Of a stretch of DNA of 64,000 nt, positions 1 through 11,389 are shown piece by piece (within the stretch, counting starts at the first letter, position 1; each line of letters opens with the position of its first letter). The notes under the pieces were generated by a model. The model worked only from the letters and a program-made list of their open reading frames with translations, was not told where the DNA came from and made no database searches. The stretch lies in NCBI GenBank assembly GCA_946800325.1, contig OX326956.1:71869087-71933086 (forward strand), given 5' to 3'. The translations under genes were made by a program, and so were the position numbers. Source of the DNA: Luzula sylvatica (taxonomy: Eukaryota > Streptophyta > Magnoliopsida > Poales > Juncaceae).

Positions 1-3000
1 ACTTTCTTAGTGTTTGTGAAATTTGGTGAAAAGTTATGTACTAAAAGATACGATACAAATGATCTAAAAACATGTTATTTGAACTCCTCAAAGCGTTAAA
101 ATCTAGTTTTGAATCGAAAAACAAACTTTCTTAGTGTTTGTGAAATTTGGTGAAAAGTTATGTACTAAAAGATACGATACAAATGATTTAAAAACATGTT
201 ATTTGAACTCCTCAAAGCGTTAAAATCTTGTTTTGAATCGAAAAACAAACTTTCTTAGTGTTTGTGAAATTTGGTGAAAAGTTATGTACTAAAAGATACG
301 ATACAAATGATCTAAAAACATGTTATTTGAACTCCTCAAAGCGTTAAAATCTTGTTTTGAATCGAAAAACAAACTTTCTTAGTGTTTGTAAAATTTGGTG
401 AAAAGTTATGTACTAAAAGATACGATACAAATGATCTAAAAACATGTTATTTGAACTCCTCAAAGCGTTATAATCTAGTTTTGAATCGAAAAACAAACTT
501 TCTTAGTGTTTGTGAAATTTGGTGAAAAGTTATGTACTAAAAGATACGATACAAATGATCCAAAAACATGTTATTTGAACTCCTCAAAGCGTTAAAATCT
601 TGTTTTGAATCGAAAAACAAAGTTTCTTAGTGTTTGCGAAATTTGGTGAAAAGTTATGTACTAAAAGATACGATACAAATGATCTAAAAACATGTTATTT
701 GAACTCCTCAAAGCGTTAAAATCTGGTTTTGAATCGAAAAGCAAACTTTCTTAGTGTTTGTGAAATTTGGTGAAAAGTTATGTACGAAAAGATACGATAC
801 AAATGATCTAAAAACACGTTATTTGAACTCCACAACGCGTTAAAATCTTGTTTTGAATCGAAAAACAAACTTTCTTAGTGTATGTGAAATTTGGTGAAAA
901 GTTATGTACTAAAAGATACGATACAAATGATCCAAAAACATGTTATTTGAACTCCTCAAAGCGTTAAAATCTTGTTTTGAATCGAAAAACAAAGTTTCTT
1001 AGTGTTTGCGAAATTTGGTGAAAAGTTATGTACTAAAAGATACGATACAAATGATCTAAAAACAAGTTATTTGAACTCCTCAAAGCGTTAAAATCTTGTT
1101 TTGAATCGAAAAACAAACTTTCTTAGTGTTTGTGAAATTTGGTGAAAAGTTATGTACGAAAAGATACAATACAAATGATCTAAAAACACGTTATTTGAAC
1201 TCCACAACGCGTTAAAATCTTGTTTTGAATCGAAAAACAAACTTTCTTAGTGTTTGTGAAATTTGGTGAAAATTTATGTACTAAAAGATACGATACAAAT
1301 GATCTAAAAACACGTTATTTGAACTCTCCAAAGCGTTAAAATCTTGTTTTGAATCGAAAAACAAACTTTCTTAGTGTTTGTGAAATTTGGTGAAAAGTTA
1401 TGTACTAAAAGATACGATACAAATGATCTAAAACCACGTTATTTGAACTCCTCAAAGCGTTAAAATCTGGTTTTGAATCGAAAAACAAACTTTCTTAGTG
1501 TTTGTGAAATTTGGTGAAAAGTTATGTACTAAAAGATACGATACAAATGATCTAAAAACATGTTATTTGAACTCCTCAAAGCGTTAAAATCTTGTTTTGA
1601 ATCGAAAAACAAACTTTCTTAGTGTTCGTGAAATTTGGTGAAAAGTTATGTACTAAAAGATACGATACAAATGATCCAAAAACATGTTATTTGAACTCCT
1701 CAAAGCGTTAAAATCTTGTTTTGAATCGAAAAACAAACTTTCTTAGTGTTTGCGAAATTTGGTGCAAAGTTTTGTACTAAAAGATACGATACAAATGATC
1801 TAAAAACATGTTATTTGAACTCTCCAAAGCGTTAAAATCTTGTTTTGAATCGAAAAACATACTTTCTTAGTGTTTGTGAAATTTGGTGAAAAGTTATGTA
1901 GTAAAAGATACGATACAAATGATCTAAAAACATGTTATTTGAACTCCTCAAAGCGTTAAAATCTGGTTTTGAATCGAAAAACAAACTTTCTTAGTGTTTG
2001 TGAAATTTGGTGAAAAGTTATGTACTAAAAGATACGATACAAATGATCTAAAAACATGTTATTTGAACTCTCCAAAGCGTTAAAATCTTGTTTTGAATCG
2101 AAAAACATACTTTCTTAGTGTTTGTGAAATTTGGTGAAAAGTTATGTAGTAAAAGATACGATACAAATGATCTAAAAACATGTTATTTGAACTCCTCAAA
2201 GAGTTAAAATCTGGTTTTGAATCGAAAAACAAACTTTCTTAGTGTTTGTGAAATTTGGTGAAAAGTTATGTACTAAAGGATACGATACAAATGATCTAAA
2301 AACACGTTATTTGAACTCCTCAAAGCGTTAAAATCTTCTTTTGAATCGAAAAACAAACTTTCTTAGTGTTTGTGAAATTTGGTGAAAAGTTATGTACTAA
2401 AAGATACGATACAAATGATCTAAAAACACGTTATTTGAACTCTCCAAAGCGTTAAAATCTTGTTTTGAATCGAAAAACAAACTTTCTTAGTGTTTGTGAA
2501 ATTTGGTGAAAAGTTATGTACTAAAAGATACGATACAAATGATCTAAAAACATGTTATTTGAACTCTCCAAAGCGTTAAAATCTTGTTTTGAATCGAAAA
2601 ACAAACTTTCTTAGTGTTTGTGAAATTTGGTGAAAAGTTATGTACAAAAAGATACGATACAAATGATCTAAAAACATGTTATTTGAACTCCTCAAAGCGT
2701 TAAAATCTTGTTTTGATTCGAAAAACAAACTTTCTTAGTGTTTGTGAAATTTGGTGAAAAGTTATGTACTAAAAGATACGATACAAATGAACTAAAAACA
2801 CGTTATATGAACTCTCCAAAGCGTTAAAATCTTGTTTTGAATCGAAAAACAAATTTTCTTAGTGTTTGTGAAATTTGGTGAAAAGTTATGTACTAAAAGA
2901 TACGATACAAATGATCTAAAAACACGTTATTTGAACTCCACAACGCGTTAAAATCTTGTTTTGAATCGAAAAACAAACTTTCTTAGTGTTTGTGAAATTT

Positions 3001-4464
3001 GGTGAAAAGTTATGTACTAAAAGATACGATACAAATGATCTAAAAACACGTTATTTGAACTCTCCAAAGCGTTAAAATCTAATTTTGAATCGAAAAACAA
3101 ACTTTCTTAGTGTTTGTGAAATTTGGTGAAAAGTTATGTAGTAAAAGATACGATACAAATCATCTAAAAACATGTTATTTGAACTCCTCAAAGCGTTAAA
3201 ATCTGGTTTTGAATCGAAAAACAAACTTTCTTAGTGTTTGTGAAATTTGGTGAAAAGTTATGTACTAAAGGATACGATACAAATGATCTAAAAACACGTT
3301 ATTTGAACTCCACAACGCGTTAAAATCTTGTTTTGAATCGAAAAACAAACTTTCTTAGTGTTTGTGAAATTTGGTGAAAAGTTATGTACTAAAAGATACG
3401 ATACAAATGATCTAAAAACACGTTATTTGAACTCTCCAAAGCGTTAAAATCTTGTTTTGAATCGAAAAACAAACTTTCTTAGTGTTTGTGAAATTTGGTG
3501 AAAAGTTATGTACTAAAAGATACGATACAAATGATCTAAAAACACGTTATTTGAACTCTCCAAAGCGTTAAAATCTTGTTTTGAATCGAAAAACAAACTT
3601 TCTTAGTGTTTGTGAAATTTGGTGAAAAGTTATGTACTAAAAGATACGATACAAATGATCTAAAAACATGTTATTTGAACTCCTCAAAGCGTTAAAATCT
3701 TGTTTTGAATCGAAAAACAAACTTTCTTAGTGTTTGTGAAATTTGGTGAAAAGTTATGTACGAAAAGATACGATACAAATGATCTAAAAACACGTTATTT
3801 GAACTCCACAACGCGTTAAAATCTTGTTTTGAATCGAAAAACAAACTTTCTTAGTGTTTGTGAAATTTGGTGAAAAGTTATGTACTAAAAGATACGATAC
3901 AAATGATCTAAAAACACGTTATTTGAACTCTCCAAAGCGTTAAAATCTTGTTTTGAATCGAAAAACAAACTTTCTTAGTGTTTGTGAAATTTGGTGAAAA
4001 GTTATGTACTAAAAGATACGATACAAATGATCCAAAAACATGTTATTTGAACTCCTCAAAGCGTTAAAATCTTGTTTTGAATCGAAAAACAAAGTTTCTT
4101 AGTGTTTGCGAAATTTGGTGAAAAGTTATGTACTAAAAGATACGATACAAATGATCTAAAAACATGTTATTTGAACTCCTCAAAGCGTTAAAATCTTGTT
4201 TTGAATCGAAAAACAAACTTTCTTAGTGTTTGTGAAATTTGGTGAAAAGTTATGTACGAAAAGATACGATACAAATGATCTAAAAACACGTTATTTGAAC
4301 TCCACAACGCGTTAAAATCTTGTTTTGAATCGAAAAACAAACTTTCTTAGTGTTTGTGAAATTTGGTGAAAAGTTATGTACTAAAAGATACGATACAAAT
4401 GATCTAAAAACACGTTATTTGAACTCCTCAAAGCGTTAAAATCTTGTTTTGAATCGAAAAACAA
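1..4464 (+). repeat. 36-monomer higher-order repeat, copy 1
   Basis: The order of variant monomers from base 1 recurs 4,464 bp downstream (36 x 124). The first 30 monomers (to about 3720) match 4465-8184 almost perfectly. A clear marker is the GATTTA variant at 185, which recurs at 4649. I noticed about eight single-base differences in 3.7 kb, for example A at 390 where the second copy has G, a T in the AATTTATG variant near 1271, CTTCTT near 2339, and CATCTA near 3161. The last six monomers (3721-4464) do not match 8185 onward. The left boundary is set by the window edge, so the unit may begin further upstream. Confidence 0.9.
249..372 (+). repeat. Reference (majority) monomer of the satellite
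   Basis: This copy carries the commonest base at every variable site, so I use it to number positions 1-124. Visible parts: an imperfect internal direct repeat TTTGTGAAA / TTTGGTGAAA at 13-21 and 22-31; a tandem pentamer GATACGATAC at 47-56; an 8-bp palindrome AACATGTT at 69-76; A or T tracts at 29-32, 43-46, 66-70, 98-101, 107-110 and 117-121; and three CpG sites (51-52, 94-95, 115-116). Variable sites used to tell monomers apart are 2 (C/G/A), 17 (T/C), 41-42 (CT, CG, CA, CC, GT), 63-65 (TCT, TCC, ACT, TTT, TCG), 73 (T/C/A), 79, 87-88, 92, 95 and 105 (T/A/G). At 124 bp the unit is shorter than a nucleosome core. Confidence 0.95.
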
Positions 4465-7400
4465 ACTTTCTTAGTGTTTGTGAAATTTGGTGAAAAGTTA
4501 TGTACTAAAAGATACGATACAAATGATCTAAAAACATGTTATTTGAACTCCTCAAAGCGTTAAAATCTAGTTTTGAATCGAAAAACAAACTTTCTTAGTG
4601 TTTGTGAAATTTGGTGAAAAGTTATGTACTAAAAGATACGATACAAATGATTTAAAAACATGTTATTTGAACTCCTCAAAGCGTTAAAATCTTGTTTTGA
4701 ATCGAAAAACAAACTTTCTTAGTGTTTGTGAAATTTGGTGAAAAGTTATGTACTAAAAGATACGATACAAATGATCTAAAAACATGTTATTTGAACTCCT
4801 CAAAGCGTTAAAATCTTGTTTTGAATCGAAAAACAAACTTTCTTAGTGTTTGTGAAATTTGGTGAAAAGTTATGTACTAAAAGATACGATACAAATGATC
4901 TAAAAACATGTTATTTGAACTCCTCAAAGCGTTATAATCTAGTTTTGAATCGAAAAACAAACTTTCTTAGTGTTTGTGAAATTTGGTGAAAAGTTATGTA
5001 CTAAAAGATACGATACAAATGATCCAAAAACATGTTATTTGAACTCCTCAATGCGTTAAAATCTTGTTTTGAATCGAAAAACAAAGTTTCTTAGTGTTTG
5101 CGAAATTTGGTGAAAAGTTATGTACTAAAAGATACGATACAAATGATCTAAAAACATGTTATTTGAACTCCTCAAAGCGTTAAAATCTGGTTTTGAATCG
5201 AAAAGCAAACTTTCTTAGTGTTTGTGAAATTTGGTGAAAAGTTATGGACGAAAAGATACGATACAAATGATCTAAAAACACGTTATTTGAACTCCACAAC
5301 GCGTTAAAATCTTGTTTTGAATCGAAAAACAAACTTTCTTAGTGTATGTGAAATTTGGTGAAAAGTTATGTACTAAAAGATACGATACAAATGATCCAAA
5401 AACATGTTATTTGAACTCCTCAAAGCGTTAAAATCTTGTTTTGAATCGAAAAACAAAGTTTCTTAGTGTTTGCGAAATTTGGTGAAAAGTTATGTACTAA
5501 AAGATACGATACAAATGATCTAAAAACAAGTTATTTGAACTCCTCAAAGCGTTAAAATCTTGTTTTGAATCGAAAAACAAACTTTCTTAGTGTTTGTGAA
5601 ATTTGGTGAAAAGTTATGTACGAAAAGATACAATACAAATGATCTAAAAACACGTTATTTGAACTCCACAACGCGTTAAAATCTTGTTTTGAATCGAAAA
5701 ACAAACTTTCTTAGTGTTTGTGAAATTTGGTGAAAAGTTATGTACTAAAAGATACGATACAAATGATCTAAAAACACGTTATTTGAACTCTCCAAAGCGT
5801 TAAAATCTTGTTTTGAATCGAAAAACAAACTTTCTTAGTGTTTGTGAAATTTGGTGAAAAGTTATGTACTAAAAGATACGATACAAATGATCTAAAACCA
5901 CGTTATTTGAACTCCTCAAAGCGTTAAAATCTGGTTTTGAATCGAAAAACAAACTTTCTTAGTGTTTGTGAAATTTGGTGAAAAGTTATGTACTAAAAGA
6001 TACGATACAAATGATCTAAAAACATGTTATTTGAACTCCTCAAAGCGTTAAAATCTTGTTTTGAATCGAAAAACAAACTTTCTTAGTGTTCGTGAAATTT
6101 GGTGAAAAGTTATGTACTAAAAGATACGATACAAATGATCCAAAAACATGTTATTTGAACTCCTCAAAGCGTTAAAATCTTGTTTTGAATCGAAAAACAA
6201 ACTTTCTTAGTGTTTGCGAAATTTGGTGCAAAGTTTTGTACTAAAAGATACGATACAAATGATCTAAAAACATGTTATTTGAACTCTCCAAAGCGTTAAA
6301 ATCTTGTTTTGAATCGAAAAACATACTTTCTTAGTGTTTGTGAAATTTGGTGAAAAGTTATGTAGTAAAAGATACGATACAAATGATCTAAAAACATGTT
6401 ATTTGAACTCCTCAAAGCGTTAAAATCTGGTTTTGAATCGAAAAACAAACTTTCTTAGTGTTTGTGAAATTTGGTGAAAAGTTATGTACTAAAAGATACG
6501 ATACAAATGATCTAAAAACATGTTATTTGAACTCTCCAAAGCGTTAAAATCTTGTTTTGAATCGAAAAACATACTTTCTTAGTGTTTGTGAAATTTGGTG
6601 AAAAGTTATGTAGTAAAAGATACGATACAAATGATCTAAAAACATGTTATTTGAACTCCTCAAAGCGTTAAAATCTGGTTTTGAATCGAAAAACAAACTT
6701 TCTTAGTGTTTGTGAAATTTGGTGAAAAGTTATGTACTAAAGGATACGATACAAATGATCTAAAAACACGTTATTTGAACTCCTCAAAGCGTTAAAATCT
6801 TGTTTTGAATCGAAAAACAAACTTTCTTAGTGTTTGTGAAATTTGGTGAAAAGTTATGTACTAAAAGATACGATACAAATGATCTAAAAACACGTTATTT
6901 GAACTCTCCAAAGCGTTAAAATCTTGTTTTGAATCGAAAAACAAACTTTCTTAGTGTTTGTGAAATTTGGTGAAAAGTTATGTACTAAAAGATACGATAC
7001 AAATGATCTAAAAACATGTTATTTGAACTCTCCAAAGCGTTAAAATCTTGTTTTGAATCGAAAAACAAACTTTCTTAGTGTTTGTGAAATTTGGTGAAAA
7101 GTTATGTACAAAAAGATACGATACAAATGATCTAAAAACATGTTATTTGAACTCCTCAAAGCGTTAAAATCTTGTTTTGATTCGAAAAACAAACTTTCTT
7201 AGTGTTTGTGAAATTTGGTGAAAAGTTATGTACTAAAAGATACGATACAAATGAACTAAAAACACGTTATATGAACTCTCCAAAGCGTTAAAATCTTGTT
7301 TTGAATCGAAAAACAAATTTTCTTAGTGTTTGTGAAATTTGGTGAAAAGTTATGTACTAAAAGATACGATACAAATGATCTAAAAACACGTTATTTGAAC

Positions 7401-8184
7401 TCCACAACGCGTTAAAATCTTGTTTTGAATCGAAAAACAAACTTTCTTAGTGTTTGTGAAATTTGGTGAAAAGTTATGTACTAAAAGATACGATACAAAT
7501 GATCTAAAAACACGTTATTTGAACTCTCCAAAGCGTTAAAATCTAATTTTGAATCGAAAAACAAACTTTCTTAGTGTTTGTGAAATTTGGTGAAAAGTTA
7601 TGTAGTAAAAGATACGATACAAATGATCTAAAAACATGTTATTTGAACTCCTCAAAGCGTTAAAATCTGGTTTTGAATCGAAAAACAAACTTTCTTAGTG
7701 TTTGTGAAATTTGGTGAAAAGTTATGTACTAAAGGATACGATACAAATGATCTAAAAACACGTTATTTGAACTCCACAACGCGTTAAAATCTTGTTTTGA
7801 ATCGAAAAACAAACTTTCTTAGTGTTTGTGAAATTTGGTGAAAAGTTATGTACTAAAAGATACGATACAAATGATCTAAAAACACGTTATTTGAACTCTC
7901 CAAAGCGTTAAATTCTTGTTTTGAATCGAAAAACAAACTTTCTTAGTGTTTGTGAAATTTGGTGAAAAGTTATGTACTAAAAGATACGATACAAATGATC
8001 TAAAAACACGTTATTTGAACTCTCCAAAGCGTTAAAATCTTGTTTTGAATCGAAAAACAAACTTTCTTAGTGTTTGTGAAATTTGGTCAAAAGTTATGTA
8101 CTAAAAGATACGATACAAATGATCTAAAAACATGTTATTTGAACTCCTCAAAGCGTTAAAATCTTGTTTTGAATCGAAAAACAA
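4465..8184 (+). repeat. 36-monomer higher-order repeat, copy 2 (30 monomers retained)
   Basis: Matches 1-3720 at a constant offset of 4,464 bp. It has its own private changes, including CAATGC near 5049, TGGACG near 5246 and AATTCTTG near 7911. The match to copy 1 ends where the next monomer (8185-8308) carries the TTTGAGAAA and GAACTAAAA variants absent from 3721 onward. Both copies are contained within the larger 90-monomer repeat and are therefore present again at 11160 bp to the right, which means the 36-mer duplication predates the 90-mer duplication. Confidence 0.88.
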
Positions 8185-8804
8185 ACTTTCTTAGTGTTTG
8201 AGAAATTTGGTGAAAAGTTATGTACTAAAAGATACGATACAAATGAACTAAAAACACGTTATATGAACTCTCCAAAGCGTTAAAATCTTGTTTTGAATCG
8301 AAAAACAAACTTTCTTAGTGTTTGTGAAATTTGGTGAAAAGTTATGTACTAAAAGATACGATACAAATGATCTAAAAACACGTTATTTGAACTCCTCAAA
8401 GCGTTAAAATCTGGTTTTGAATCGAAAAACAAACTTTCTTAGTGTTTGTGAAATTTGGTGAAAAGTTATGTACTAAAAGATACGATACAAATGATCTAAA
8501 AACATGTTATTTGAACTCCTCAAAGCGTTAAAATCTTGTTTTGAATCGAAAAACAAACTTTCTTAGTGTTTGTGAAATTTGGTGAAAAGTTATGTACTAA
8601 AAGATACGATACAAATGATCCAAAAACATGTTATTTGAACTCCTCAATGCGTTAAAATCTTGTTTTGAATCGAAAAACAAACTTTCTTAGTGTTTGCGAA
8701 ATTTGGTGAAAAGTTATGTACTAAAAGATACGATACAAATGATCTAAAAACATGTTATTTGAACTCCTCAAAGCGTTAAAATCTTGTTTTGAATCGAAAA
8801 ACAA
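8185..8804 (+). repeat. Five-monomer block, duplicated at an offset of 20 monomers (left copy)
   Basis: Five successive monomers beginning with the TTTGAGAAA and GAACTAAAA type (8201 for the first marker) recur 2,480 bp (20 x 124) to the right. The one difference I noticed is CAATGC at 8645 here against CAAAGC in the right copy. It marks an older internal exchange within the 90-monomer unit, since the pair itself is present again in the second 90-mer copy. Confidence 0.78.
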
Positions 8805-10664
8805 ACTTTCTTAGTGTTTGTGAAATTTGGTGAAAAGTTATGTACTAAAAGATACGATACAAATGATCTAAAAACATGTTATTTGAACTCCTCAAAGCGT
8901 TAAAATCTAGTTTTGAATCGAAAAACAAACTTTCTTAGTGTTTGTGAAATTTGGTGAAAAGTTATGTACTAAAAGATACGATACAAATGATTTAAAAACA
9001 TGTTATTTGAACTCCTCAAAGCGTTAAAATCTTGTTTTGAATCGAAAAACAAACTTTCTTAGTGTTTGCGAAATTTGGTGAAAAGTTATGTACTAAAAGA
9101 TACGATACAAATGATCTAAAAACATGTTATTTGAACTCCTCAAAGCGTTAAAATCTTGTTTTGAATCGAAAAACAAACTTTCTTAGTGTTTGTGAAATTT
9201 GGTGAAAAGTTATGTACAAAAAGATACGATACAAATTATCTAAAAACATGTTATTTGAACTCCTCAAAGCTTTAAAATCTAGTTTTGAATCGAAAAACAA
9301 ACTTTCTTAGTGTTTGTTAAATTTGGTGAAAAGTTATGTACTAAAAGATACGATACAAATGATCTAAAAACGTGTTATTTGAACTCCTCAAAGCGTTAAA
9401 ATCTTGTTTTGAATCGAAAAACAAACTTTCTTAGTGTTTGTGAAATTTGGTGAAAAGTTATGTACTAAAAGATACGATACAAATGATCTAAAAATATGTT
9501 ATTTGAACTCCTCAAAGCGTTAAAATCTTGTTTTGAATCGAAAAACAAACTTTCTTAGTGTTTGTGAAATTTGGTGAAAAGTTATGTACTAAAAGATACG
9601 ATACAAATGATCTAAAAACATGTTATTTGAACTCTCCAAAGCGTTAAAATCTTGTTTTGAATCGAAAAACAAACTTTCTTAGTGTTTGTGAAATTTGGTG
9701 AAAAGTTATGTAGTAAAAGATACGATACAAATGATCTAAAAACATGTTATTTGAACTCCTCAAAGCGTTAAAATCTGGTTTTGAATCGAAAAACAAACTT
9801 TCTTAGTGTTTGTGAAATTTGGTGAAAAGTTATGTACGAAAAGATACGATACAAATGATCTAAAAACACGTTATTTGAACTCCACAACGCGTTAAAATCT
9901 TGTTTTGAATCGAAAAACAAACTTTCTTAGTGTTTGTGAAATTTGGTGAAAAGTTATGTACTAAAAGATACGATACAAATGATCCAAAAACATGTTATTT
10001 GAACTCCTCAAAGCGTTAAAATCTTGTTTTGAATCGAAAAACAAAGTTTCTTAGTGTTTGCGAAATTTGGTGAAAAGTTATGTACTAAAAGATACGATAC
10101 AAATGATCTAAAAACATGTTATTTGAACTCCTCAAAGCGTTAAAATCTTGTTTTGAATCGAAAAACAAACTTTCTTAGTGTTTGTGAAATTTGGTGAAAA
10201 GTTATGTACGAAAATATACGATACAAATGATCTAAAAACACGTTATTTGAACTCCACAACGCGTTAAAATCTTGTTTTGAATCGAAAAACAAACTTTCTT
10301 AGTGTTTGTGAAATTTGGTGAAAAGTTATGTACTAAAAGATACGATACAAATGATCTAAAAACACGTTATTTGAACTCTCCAAAGCGTTAAAATCTTGTT
10401 TTGAATCGAAAAACAAACTTTCTTAGTGTTTGTGAAATTTGGTGAAAAGTTATGTACTAAAAGAAACGATACAAATGATCTAAAAACACGTTATTTGAAC
10501 TCTCCAAAGCGTTAAAATCTTGTTTTGAATCGAAAAACAAACTTTCTTAGTGTTTGTGAAATTTGGTGAAAAGTTATGTACAAAAAGATACGATACAAAT
10601 GATCTAAAAACATGTTATTTGAACTCCTCAAAGCGTTAAAATCTTGTTTTGAATCGAAAAACAA

Positions 10665-11284
10665 ACTTTCTTAGTGTTTGAGAAATTTGGTGAAAAGTTA
10701 TGTACTAAAAGATACGATACAAATGAACTAAAAACACGTTATATGAACTCTCCAAAGCGTTAAAATCTTGTTTTGAATCGAAAAACAAACTTTCTTAGTG
10801 TTTGTGAAATTTGGTGAAAAGTTATGTACTAAAAGATACGATACAAATGATCTAAAAACACGTTATTTGAACTCCTCAAAGCGTTAAAATCTGGTTTTGA
10901 ATCGAAAAACAAACTTTCTTAGTGTTTGTGAAATTTGGTGAAAAGTTATGTACTAAAAGATACGATACAAATGATCTAAAAACATGTTATTTGAACTCCT
11001 CAAAGCGTTAAAATCTTGTTTTGAATCGAAAAACAAACTTTCTTAGTGTTTGTGAAATTTGGTGAAAAGTTATGTACTAAAAGATACGATACAAATGATC
11101 CAAAAACATGTTATTTGAACTCCTCAAAGCGTTAAAATCTTGTTTTGAATCGAAAAACAAACTTTCTTAGTGTTTGCGAAATTTGGTGAAAAGTTATGTA
11201 CTAAAAGATACGATACAAATGATCTAAAAACATGTTATTTGAACTCCTCAAAGCGTTAAAATCTTGTTTTGAATCGAAAAACAA
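10665..11284 (+). repeat. Five-monomer block, duplicated at an offset of 20 monomers (right copy)
   Basis: Partner of 8185-8804. The TTTGAGAAA marker lies at 10681 here. The match stops at 11285, where this copy continues into a CGAAAA / CACG / CTGG monomer and the left copy into a CTAAAA / CATG / CTAG monomer. That following monomer (11285-11408) combines the 5' part of one variant class with the 3' part of another, so it may be the recombinant junction between the two 90-mer copies. Confidence 0.76.
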
Positions 11285-11389
11285 ACTTTCTTAGTGTTTG
11301 TGAAATTTGGTGAAAAGTTATGTACGAAAAGATACGATACAAATGATCTAAAAACACGTTATTTGAACTCCTCAAAGCGTTAAAATCTG

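Larger units (their letters stand above)
230..11389 (+). repeat. 90-monomer (11,160-bp) higher-order repeat, copy 1
   Basis: Monomer order and rare private variants in this block recur exactly 11,160 bp (90 x 124) downstream. Shared rare markers include the TGTAAAATT variant near 387 and 11547, GAGTTAAAA near 2209 and 13369, CTTCTT near 2338 and 13498, and AATTCTTG near 7911 and 19071. The left limit is position 229 (T here, G at 11389). The block contains both 36-mer copies and a 20-monomer-offset duplication near 8185 and 10665. Confidence 0.93.

Noticed and set aside
249..372. Promoter-like or TATA-like AT-rich words within the monomer
   Set aside because: At about 73% A+T such words are expected by chance. 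Nothing else supports a defined promoter or regulatory site.
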